A stretch of 64,000 nucleotides of DNA from Nannochloropsis salina CCMP1776 (taxonomy: Eukaryota > Sar > Eustigmatophyceae > Eustigmatales > Monodopsidaceae). Position 1 is the stretch's first letter. Every line of letters starts with the position of its first letter. A model generated the notes under the pieces. It made no database searches. It was given only the letters and a program-made list of their open reading frames with translations, and was not told the DNA's origin. The DNA lies in contig SDOX01000119.1 in the NCBI GenBank assembly GCA_004565275.1, positions 271,256 through 335,255 of the forward strand, written 5' to 3'. Both the position numbers and the translations under genes were made by a program. Shown piece after piece: positions 53,698 to 62,695 of the stretch.

Positions 53698-56600
53698 TCA
53701 GCGCCCCCGGGAGGCCTTGACCTTGGCCTTGGCCTTGCTGCGCTTCGCCTTGAGCAGCGCCGCCTGAATGCCGGGCTTGGAGACTTGGACGTCGCCCAAG
53801 CAGGCGGCAACCAGCTCGTTGTCGGCGATGCCCTTGATCAGCTCCACCTCCCGCGGCGTCGCCTCCCTGTCCCGCACGAAGACCTCCAAGGCCTGGTGCG
53901 CCGCCTTCCCCTTCTTCTGCGCGCCGGGTGTCAGCTTGACGCGGTACTTGTAGTAGGCGGGGGCCAGGGCAGAGTAGGGCGCGCACACGGGCATGGCGAA
54001 GAGCAAGAGGTCCTCCGAGACCGGCCTGCCCGTCAGTCGCCGCAGCTCCCGCTGCTCCTTCTCAACCTCTGCCTCCTCCTCGCCCCCCCCGCCCGCCACC
54101 CCCTCCTCCTCGCCCCCCCCGCCCGCCACCCCCTCCTCCTCTAGCAGCGCCAGAAGCCCTTCCTCCTCCTCCCGGGCCGCCGCCCGTCGGCTCACGGCTG
54201 GCGCCGCATCCTCTTCAGTCCCTTCTTGACCCTCCTTCCCTACCTCTTCGCCACAGCCCTCCCTCTCCTCCTTGGAGGCAAGAGCGTGGGCCTGACTCCC
54301 GAGGACCACCTGCCGTTGGATCTCCTGCGCCAGTAACGCGCTTTTGCTCCGGACCCTCCGCCCCGGGGCCCCAGCCCCCACGGCCGCCTCGAAGGCCCGC
54401 ACGACTGCCCGTTGCTGGGAATCCGTCGGAAGAGCAGCCAGAGCCCTGAGCTCCATCGCGCCCAAATCCTCCCGGCGCCGCACCAGCTCCTTCTCCAGCC
54501 ACTCCTGAATCCGCTCCCGCACCCAGGGCGGCAGCCCTCCCCAGGCCTCTTCCCACCCGACTTCCTCCATCTTCGTCACCTCCCCCGCCAGCCTGGCGCC
54601 CGCCGCCTCCGCTGACCCGGCCCCCTGCCCTTCCTTCTTCCCATCGCCACGCCGTTGCCCCTTCTTCTTCGGCCCGTTGGGCGGCGCTATCACGCCCAGC
54701 GCCTGCAGCGCCAGCTCCCGGTCCTCCGCGTCCTGCTCCGCGTATTTCTTCCTCATTTTCTTCATCTTCCCCTTCTTCCCACGCTTTCCTGGCCCGCTCT
54801 CCGAGAGCTCCAGCCTTCCCTCTCCCTCCCTCCCTCCCTCCCTCCCTCTCTCCCTTCCCCCTTCCCCCCCTCCCTCCACCCCCCCTCCCCCGCCCCCTCA
54901 ACTTGCTCCTGGTCGCCCAGAGCCCCCGAGAGCCGGTCCACAATATCGCGGGCTCTAATGTCCCCCAGGGCCACGCCCTTCCTCAGCAACCGCCGCTCTT
55001 TGGCCGAAAGCCGACCGCCATTTCCTTTCTGTCCTCCCTTGCCCCTCTCCCCCCCGCCCTCCCCGCACGCAGCCAGCCCTGCCCCGTCTTCCCCCCCCTC
55101 CATCCGCCTCCTCATCTCCCCCCTCGATGAGAGCCCCCTTCCCCTCCCCCGTTTGCCCCACCTCACGCGCCTCTTCGCTCCCCGTACCCGCAACTGCCCA
55201 ACCCTCCTCCTCATCTTCCTCCTCCTCCTCCTCATCATCATCATTCTCGTCATCCTTCTCCTCCTTTTCCTCCTCCTTCCCCTCCTCTCCCTCCTCCTTC
55301 TTCTCCCCCTCATCATTTTCCTCCTCCATCCGCACGAACGGTTGTACCGAGAGCGCCGCTATGCTCTTCTCAAGGCGCTGCACCTGCCGCCGACGCTCCT
55401 CCTCCCCCTCCCCTCCCTCCTCCTCCCCCCCGACCTCCCCTCGCTCTCGCCGCTCCTTCGTGTGCCGCCCCACGCTCCCTTCGTCCAGCTTGAAGAGCAG
55501 GCCCAGGCCCATCTCCAGCGGCTGCGGCGCCAGGAAGTTCTTCTTCCCCCGGACCATGAAGGACCCGGTGGGGAGAAACTCCCCCGCGGGCGCCGTCTTG
55601 CTCACCTGCCCCGCCCCCACCCACCAGGCCGACGTGACCATCTTCGCCTTCCATGCCATGGACCGGCTCACGGCCAGACAGCCCGCCTCCTGCAGGGCCA
55701 CGTGGGAGACCTCCGCCCCCACCCCGCCCGAGGCGCCCTTGCGCCGGACCACGCAGGAGGCGGCCCCGGTGAGGTCGGCATGCACGTAAGCGTCGCCCGC
55801 GCGCAGGTAGCGCTTGACCAGGAGCTCGTTCTGTTGCGCGTCCCGCCCGCTAGGGGGGAAGGGTTGGAAGGAGAGCGGCCCGCGTGGGAGGAAGGGGGCG
55901 TGAGGAAAGGGATGGGGACCGCGTCTCGCAGGCTCGGGCCGTGGGCGGACACAGGAGACAGTCACCCCTACCGCCAACCCCCTACCGCAAAGCCGCGTAC
56001 CTGACCACTAGGTGGTTGTCGGAGGTGATGAACCAGTGGAACTTCTCGAACCAGTAGGGCTTGCGGACGACCGAGAGGGTCCGCTTCCTCTGCTGCTTGC
56101 TCAGAGAGGCGGCCGCCTGCCGCTCCGCCGCCTTCACGGCCTTCTCCATGCCTGCAAGGGGGCGTGGTCCAGGGAAGGGGGCGTGTGCGTGAGAGGGACC
56201 TGGGACGAGAGAGCGCGCTCAGAGGCATCGCGCCAGCGGGCCGCCGCCCTCCCCCCCGCCCTCCCCCTCACCCTGCAGAGTCTTGCCCGCCTTCTCGCCC
56301 GTCTTCTTTTTGGCCTCGTACAGGGCCCGCGAGTTCGCGTACGCGGAAAGGGCCAGGTCAATGTCCACTTCCACCGCTCCTTTGCTCCTGCCCCCAGGCT
56401 TGGACGGGGAGCTCCCTCCCTGCCTCGGCCCCTCCCCCCCGCCCTCCCCCCGCCTCCCCTCCCCCTCCCCCGGGCCCTCGTAGTACGGATCCTCCAGACT
56501 CAGCGTCACCTGGATTGTGCGGAGTCAGGGAGAAAGCACACGGTGATCAAAAAGCACGCAGCCCTCCCCCCGCCCCACCTTTCCCTGGTGGCCCGACCTC

Positions 56601-58668
56601 GGCCGCTGCCTTGTCCCCTCCGCCCCTACCTTGTTCTCGCTCCACTTGGACCCTGTGATCATTCGCGCCAGAGGATTCCCGCCCGCCTGCTCCTTCTGTG
56701 TATGCATGACGGTGGGTGCACGCCAGGGAAGGTTGAGAATGCCCCGGGACCCGGGACAGGACTCCCTTGCCCCCCGACCCAACCTACCCGGATGTACTCC
56801 TCCAGCGTCTGCCAGTCCGCCCCCGTGGCGATAGCGGAACGGAGCACGAGCAGGACCTTGTCCACAGCGTCCGAGTGACACTCCACCAGGCGCGCCGCAT
56901 CCAAAAGGCGGGCCTCCGTGGCCTCCAGTACCTAACGTAGGATGATGGGAAAGGCCGCAAGGAGGCATGATGGAAAAGGCCCCAGGGAGGCATGATGGAA
57001 AAGGCCCAGGGAGAGGGACACCGAGGCAGGCCGCCACGTCTCCACCCCGCGCCTCCTCTCGCCCCTTCCCCCCCCCCTTCGCAATCCTAAACCCAACCTT
57101 CCGCCACCCTGCGCCCACCTTAAGACGCGCCTCGTTCTCGCGCTGCACCCGCAACGGCCTGCTCCTCACGGCCTCCTCCTGGGCCCTGGCTGCCTGCCGC
57201 ATCTTCTGCTCCTCCAGCCGGGCGAAAAATTCGTCCACGGCAGCGTCGAAGGAGGGAAAGGTCCGCAGCTCCTTCTCCGACCCCAGATCCTGGCGAGACG
57301 GGCGGGCAAGGAGCCTCTCCGTGAGAAACGAGACGCCGCCTTCGCTTCCTCCCCCCCGACCTACCCCCCGACCTACCCGCTCGTGCTGCCGCAACCGAAG
57401 TGGATGAAACTCCTCGTACATAACTTCATCCTCTTCGCCCCCCCGCGCCCTCGCCCCGTCCGCTTTCCGGCAGAGGATGTAACCCTCCTGCCCCGGTAGG
57501 TCTAGGCGCTTGAGCCGGCCATCCAGCCCCTGCACCGCCTCCGCCAGCCTCGCGGCCTCCTCCTCCGTCAGGCCCTCCCTTCGCCCCTCCCCCTCCTCCC
57601 CGCCCTCTACCAGCGCCACAGTCGAGGCAGGGGGCATCAGCCTGAGCAGAGGTCGAAGCCCGGCCTCCAGGACGGCGTGCTCGACGATGGCGGGCCCGAG
57701 GCCGCTCAAGTCGAGCGTTTTGCTGGTCATGAGCGCCATCTTCAGGTTCACTTTGCTCCGAGCACTGGCACCTGCTTGCCCGCCCCGCTTCGTCCTCCCC
57801 CTTTTGGCCCCCTGGGCCATGGAAGACGTCCCGTTTCCCTCCTTCCCCGCCTTCCCCTCCTCCCGCACCACCACTTCCCGCAACGCTGCCAGCACGGTCT
57901 CCGCCGTCACTGCCAGCCACGGGGGGGGGTCCAAATTGGCGCCCGCGTCCTTCTCGACCGCCGCGCTGGAGCGAGTGGCGGCAAGGGCGTTACTGGCGAA
58001 TGCCAGCGGGTAGACATGTCCCACCCGCACCACCCTCCCACTCTCCTCTACGCGGCCTTCCCCCATACCGGGCCCGGCTTCCGCGTCATTCCCGACAACT
58101 TCCCCGTCCACCGCCTTATCGGGGCCTTGTTCATACTGGTGGGTGCGCAGGAGCGCCAAAATGAGATAGTTGGCGTCTGTCAACACGAGGTTGCCGCTAG
58201 CGTAGAGCTCCAGGATCAAATGCAGCGCGCCCTCGCCCTGTCCGAACCGAAAGACGACAACGCGGTCCATTCCCAGCTGCCGGACGTCCTCCAAGCCTTT
58301 GCCACGCAAGTATTTCCGCAGCTTCATTGCGAAGACGCTCGGCAATTCGCCTGGGACACTACGCTCACGTGCATAGGCGGTTGTATGGAAGCGGGCGCCC
58401 GACTCCAACAGCAAAGTGACTTTTTCCCCACCCGGCACAGCCAGCTTAAACGTGTATGTCCGGTTGTCTATGTCGTAGATATTTATCACCTTCAATCCCA
58501 GCACCCTTGTCCGTAAATCCCTCACCTAAATTCCTCCCACAGGTAGAAATGGGTGGCAATGTGATATTTCGCCTTGTTGGACGCTATTTTCAAAAATAAA
58601 TATAGACTTTTCCATCCCATACTCACCATGGCGCGGACATCAGGAGTCGTGAACTTGGTTTTCACCAT
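53698..58668 (-). CDS. NEMF: NEMF/Rqc2 ribosome quality control factor, about ten exons
   Basis: Firm exons: 58627-58668 (MVKTKFTTPDVRAM), 57377-58525, 57119-57289, 56788-56931, 56630-56695, 56272-56509, 56001-56151 and one starting at 55849. All junctions are GT-AG and in phase. The remaining coding DNA continues to TAA/TGA-terminated frame end 53698. NEMF/Rqc2 binds 60S subunits carrying stalled chains, recruits Listerin and elongates the chain with C-terminal tails. Domains in order: NFACT-N (DLRTRVLGLKVINIYDI; EEFHPLRLRQHE), coiled coil, LSAYANSRALYE, KPYWFEKFHWFITSDNHLVV, NFACT-R (DAQQNELLVKRYLRAGDAYV; WWVGAGQVSKTAPAGEFLPT), a very acidic region, LSAKERRLLRKG, KMKKMRKKYAEQDAEDRELA and NFACT-C (LLLFAMPVCAPYSALA; YKYRVKLTPGAQKKGKAAHQ). 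In the low-complexity parts (about 55090-55140 and 54815-54900) the conserved frame shifts twice, implying very short introns or sequence errors. The 3' end is intact. Confidence 0.9.
54072..54141. repeat. In-frame 30-base tandem repeat inside NEMF
   Basis: About 2.3 copies of a 30-base unit encode EEEGVAGGGG on the minus strand, in the variable region before the NFACT-C domain. The copies are almost identical, so the copy number is likely variable. Confidence 0.85.
54815..54898. repeat. Polypyrimidine (CCCT)n microsatellite
   Basis: A tract of C and T with many CCCT repeats; the minus strand is the purine-rich GGGA form. It falls exactly at a point where the NEMF frame changes, so it is either an intron or a place of replication slippage or assembly error. 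Confidence 0.85.
55197..55330. repeat. (CCT)n-rich tract coding an acidic run in NEMF
   Basis: Imperfect CTC/TCC triplet repeats. On the minus strand they code a Glu/Asp-rich stretch, as in other NEMF proteins, which have acidic loops at the same place. Confidence 0.75.
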
Positions 58669-59372
58669 GCTTTCCTCTGTTTTCCCCCTCCACCCTGTGC
58701 TATAGTGGAAGACGTGCTGTCAAGCTTTGTGCGTCCTTGATACTCGCCGTGACATATCAGCGAGGCGCCCGCTCAGGAACGTTGCCAGAGTACGGGTGAC
58801 ACGAGAGTCATTTTGATCGGCTTGGGGACCTTTTACTTGGCATCGTGGACTTTTCTTTGGTAAGGATTGATAATTTGTGCGTATTACACCGGCCTGCGCT
58901 TCCTCTTCAGTTCGGATCGACGCGCATAAAACCAGCTTACGGAGAGGGGAGGTAACCATAGTAAACGAGAAACGAGCCATCTTGGCGTGGTCATGACAAC
59001 AAATTACACAACATGCTTCATACAAAGATGAGATTTCTCCCGACTTGGGGTGCAGCATGATCGCTACGATTCTGTTGTCTTTTATTACATGTTTGGTTCA
59101 ACGTAAACAATGATCCCGCTTTCGTATTGGCAATAGATAACGCTCGCAATAGACAGTGCCTCTATTTCCAAGGCGTGACGAGTGATATGACAGTGGGCCT
59201 CGTCATTCTATGCAAATGAAATTCTATGCACGTGATTAGGAAAGGGGCATCGAGGCGTCCCATGACGAGCGAAGGCTTGGGAAGTCTTCTTTGTATTGAG
59301 TCGGCTTTGCGGTCTTGAGGCTCTTGAGCCCTCGAAGAAGAGTCCCAAATCGCGACGCTTCCCCCTCCCCCT
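58669..59372. other. Intergenic
   Basis: About 700 bases between NEMF (minus) and the NmrA-like gene (minus). A minus-strand frame at 58720-59058 (112 codons) has an early CCVICCH but no recognisable domain and sits in the NEMF promoter region; not called. Confidence 0.45.
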
Positions 59373-60392
59373 TCAATTTAGCGGGAGGCCCCGTGTCTCT
59401 GCCTCGCCCATCCCCTCCACCAGGCCCTCGATATAGTCGCGGAACCCCGTCATCGCCTTCCCTCCCAGCAGCCGTCCGCTCTCGCTCCCCGGGCCATCCG
59501 CCACGTCAAAGCCGCCCGCTCTCAGAAAGGTCCACAGACCTCGATAAGCCTCCGTCGTCGGCAAGGGTGTCTCTTCGTAGCGCACCTCCCGCTCAACATC
59601 CCCGCGGCCCTTGCCCTCTTTTTTCAGGCACTTCCCCACCACGCGGCACATCTCCGGCGCGCTCAGCGTGTTGCCCTCGGGCCCTACCACGTCCACCTTC
59701 CGAAAGACTGGTATAGATGCCTGGCGTCCATTGCCCAATGTTTCCAGATGCTCCTTGATCACTGCCGCAGACACCCGCCCGATGTCTTGACACGCTACCC
59801 AATTGACCCGCGCATGAGGGCCCAAGGGACTCCTGATCACGCGGCCCCCGGCCCGCAAGGACGGCCAGTCGTAAGCCTCGAAGTTGGAAAAGAAGGAAGT
59901 GGGGCGGAGCGAGACGAATGGGAGGTTCTTGCTCCGGAAGAGATCTTCCCCCGTTCGATGCGCATCCCCCAAAGGTCCTTGAGACAGCGGCCCATCGATG
60001 CCGTAGGACGACAACTTCACCAAGAGAGGCGCATTTCCGGAGGGCTGCTTCTCTTTCTTGTCCATCCCTCGCGACAGCGCTTCAGCCACTTCCTTTTGGC
60101 AGCCAACCATCTCCTCGGGCGAGAGACCTTGGGCCATGACCAGGACCACCACCTCGTGCCCGGAGAGGATCGCGGCGAGGGAGTCCACGTCGGAGGTCAT
60201 CATGTCCACCTTGGCCAGGCATAATCTTGTGCGTGAGAAATTTGCAGCAGCTTTGAGGGCCATGGCAGGCCCGGAAAGGGGCTGTCTAGTGCAAGCTACG
60301 ATTTGGGTCACGAGGCTCCCGCCTAGCTCGAGCAATGCCCGGACGATGTGACGGCCGACGTTACCAGTCGCGCCTAATATTATAACACTCAT
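59373..60392 (-). CDS. NmrA-like NAD(P)-binding protein (atypical SDR)
   Basis: From ATG 60392 the frame gives 339 residues. It opens with MSVIILGATGNVGRHIVRAL, the G-x-x-G-x-x-G dinucleotide loop of atypical short-chain dehydrogenases, and continues with VVVLVMAQGLSPEEM, LVKLSSYGIDGPL, RTGEDLFRSKNLPFVSLRPT and NWVACQDIGRVSAAVI, the arrangement of the NmrA/HSCARG and isoflavone-reductase-like group. Typical members bind NADP(H) as redox sensors or act as reductases. The usual Tyr-x-x-x-Lys pair of classical SDRs is not evident, so activity is uncertain. An ATG further up (60569) is in frame and would add 59 residues, but that would overlap the promoter and 5' side of the divergent neighbour, so 60392 is preferred. 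Confidence 0.8.
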   Translation of the reverse strand: MSVIILGATGNVGRHIVRALLELGGSLVTQIVACTRQPLSGPAMALKAAANFSRTRLCLAKVDMMTSDVDSLAAILSGHEVVVLVMAQGLSPEEMVGCQKEVAEALSRGMDKKEKQPSGNAPLLVKLSSYGIDGPLSQGPLGDAHRTGEDLFRSKNLPFVSLRPTSFFSNFEAYDWPSLRAGGRVIRSPLGPHARVNWVACQDIGRVSAAVIKEHLETLGNGRQASIPVFRKVDVVGPEGNTLSAPEMCRVVGKCLKKEGKGRGDVEREVRYEETPLPTTEAYRGLWTFLRAGGFDVADGPGSESGRLLGGKAMTGFRDYIEGLVEGMGEAETRGLPLN

Positions 60393-60641
60393 CTTTGCAG
60401 CCAGGCTCTTGATTGATACCGATAGAACGTGCGCAAGTAAGATCGAGTCAAGAATGGGGCTGCTCAAGAGCGTGCATGCAGTAAAACGAGGACATGTTGC
60501 GTTCTGGTAGAGGCTGACGTCACTGTCTTGAAGCAGGGCGATGCATGCTCGTGTTCCACGGGGGCACATAACTGGTCATTCAGTTCTCCTTTTCTCGCGT
60601 ACCCTCTTCACACCAAGTCAATAGAGCACTATCTGCACAGC
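60393..60641. promoter_or_regulatory. Bidirectional promoter
   Basis: 249 bases between the divergent start codons of the NmrA-like gene and the gene at 60642. No clear TATA element. Confidence 0.4.
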
Positions 60642-61280
60642 ATGCGCAGCGCGGGCTCTATATTGGCTAAAGCTAACGTCCACCGGCCCTTCGGCCTGCG
60701 CCGCTTCGCGACCGAGACGCTTTCATCTTTTCCCTCCGGGTCAACACTTCCATCTTCACAACAAGCCTCAGAGGCAACTCAGGCCGCATTCACGGGACAA
60801 TCTCGCAAGCAACTACAAGAGTACCACGCACTCGTGCGGATTGCCGAGGTCGCTGAGGCCCTTCGGTCTGGATATCAAGATGGTACATGTGCATCCCCTA
60901 TAGACGAGGAGCTCCGGTCTCTCCTCCGCGCCACGCGCACACGACCTTCCTTATTGACGCCCCTAGGCAGTAGTGTAGGGTTCATGCTGCGTCATTTACC
61001 AATCCCATCGAACGTAACCGCAGGCGACGTTGGAATAGGGTTGAAGGCCTCGCTGAAGGAGGCTCTGGACTCGAACGTGAGGCGCCTGGTGGAGGTGGAA
61101 CGAGCTCGAGGATCACGAGGGGGGACGTCAGCGTCCGCGCTCAAAAGATTCATGAAAGAAAAACGGGATGGGTTGGGAATGGATGGAGAGGGTGCGGGTA
61201 GCGAGGACGGGGCCGGGGTGTTGGCGCAAGGCACCAAGGTTGTGTGCAGTGCCCTCCTATGGGGGGCTAAGCGTCTGTAA
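60642..61280 (+). CDS. Unknown protein, probably mitochondrial
   Basis: From the first good ATG (60642) the frame gives 212 residues; upstream the frame is open to 60528 without an ATG. I do not recognise the family. The start MRSAGSILAKANVHRPFGLR with RFATETLSSF is rich in Arg, Ala and Ser without acids and ends in an RFAT-like motif, typical of a cleaved mitochondrial presequence. The body contains a helical segment (QLQEYHALVRIAEVAEALRS), then VGFMLRHLPIPS, VGIGLKASLKEALDSNVRRL and a Gly-rich variable end. There is no membrane helix or catalytic motif. Confidence 0.55.
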   Translation: MRSAGSILAKANVHRPFGLRRFATETLSSFPSGSTLPSSQQASEATQAAFTGQSRKQLQEYHALVRIAEVAEALRSGYQDGTCASPIDEELRSLLRATRTRPSLLTPLGSSVGFMLRHLPIPSNVTAGDVGIGLKASLKEALDSNVRRLVEVERARGSRGGTSASALKRFMKEKRDGLGMDGEGAGSEDGAGVLAQGTKVVCSALLWGAKRL

Positions 61281-61466
61281 TGAAGCAAGAGCGGTGCATG
61301 GCCCTATGTCGCCATCGACAGCAACGAATGCGAAATTCTACCATGTTGGCGCATGCCGGATTTTTCTTTCAGTTTAACTTTCAATGCGATGACTCAGGTT
61401 CTGTCCGGTGGAACGTGCCCTACTCCTCCCTGCACGCACCGTCACAACCACCTGGCAAAATCCTAA

Positions 61467-62418
61467 TTACGCCCGGGGCGAACCTGCCAATGACGCGTCG
61501 TTTTGGAGTGCGTCAGCCATTTCGGCGTGGGCCCGCATGGTCCTATACTTGGCCAGCTGCGTGTCCCTCCATCTCTTCACGAAACACAGCCCCATTGCTG
61601 CATACAGGAAGCCGACGACCAGGAGGACGATGGCAGCGAAGGCGATGAAGTTCCGCTTGACGGCGGAGAGGTTGTCGCCCCCTGGCTGCATCTGGGTGGT
61701 GGAAGAGAGGAAAGAATGTGGACGCCGCGAGGATGCTTGGGCATAAAAGGTCTTCCATGCACGTTGAAGACCAATAAAAGTGTGGATACCCGGTCACCGA
61801 TGCCCTCATGCCAGCAGGTAGACACGTCATGATATGAGGGGGTACCGAGCCTCGAGGGCGGCCTTTCAGGGAGATAACGCGGCATGAGCACTGAGAGAGC
61901 GTCCACGATAAAGGCACTGGCTTACCTCGTAAACCAAGGCGGCCACAAAGACTTGAAAGGCGCCGCGCCAGAACCAAGAGGTGGTGATGGCGCTGTCTCT
62001 GACGGGCTTGCTCCACTCAATCTCGGAGAGGACGATGACGAGGAGGAAGAAGAGGCAGTAGAGGCGGACAGTGAAGCCTGGCAAGGTCCTGGGCCTCGTG
62101 TATATTAGACTCAATAGCTCCGCAATGGCGGCCAGTATCGCCGCGATGATGGTGATCCAGTTGATGACCGTGAAAATCTGAAGGAAAGGTGTTGAGAGGG
62201 GAAGGACCGAGTTGCATCTTTATCCCGGTGTTCCTGCAACTGAGATTCTTGAACCGGTCTTCCTGGAAAAAGCTTGAAATTTCGAAGCTCCACAACCGGC
62301 ACATTTTTCACCAAGTTTCCCTTACCTTGAGGGCGGCATGAGCACGCACTCGGTCTCGGACATGTCCCGGTGGAGGGTTGGGGGTTGCGTGGGAGGGGAG
62401 GGAGGCATCGGAGGGCAT
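61467..62418 (-). CDS. COPI-associated/TVP15-like multi-span membrane protein, three exons
   Basis: Exons 62326-62418, 61926-62177 and 61467-61691 join in phase 0 into 189 residues. After a Pro-rich cytosolic start (MPSDASLPSHATPNP) there are four hydrophobic helices: FTVINWITIIAAILAAIAEL, then LYCLFFLLVIVLSEIEW, the SWFWRGAFQVFVAALVY segment and, in exon 3, FIAFAAIVLLVVGFLYAAMG. The second helix with its terminal S-E and the R-G after an aromatic pair match the COPI-associated protein/TVP15 family (PF08507), small Golgi membrane proteins linked to retrograde transport. The C-terminal tail is charged. A further exon between exons 2 and 3 cannot be excluded. Identification is by topology and a few residues. 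Confidence 0.6.
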
Positions 62419-62695
62419 GGTCAGGTGTCGTCGAGGTCACTCCTGTCTGTTGGAAAGCACAAAATATCCGGTGTGGCATACGTTAGATGAACCGAAAACC
62501 AGGAACGTGCGTGGTTCGGCTTGTACCCAGGCTGAGAGGCAGGCTGACGGCACGGGAAAGGAACAAGTTGCCCTTCTCAGCGAAGCAGCGACATGCGAGT
62601 CCTGGGGGCGGACCGCAGGCGGCTACCATCGAATTTACCTAACACACCAGTACTTTTCACTTTTCACAGACGTGCCCGCAACTGAGTGTCACGTC

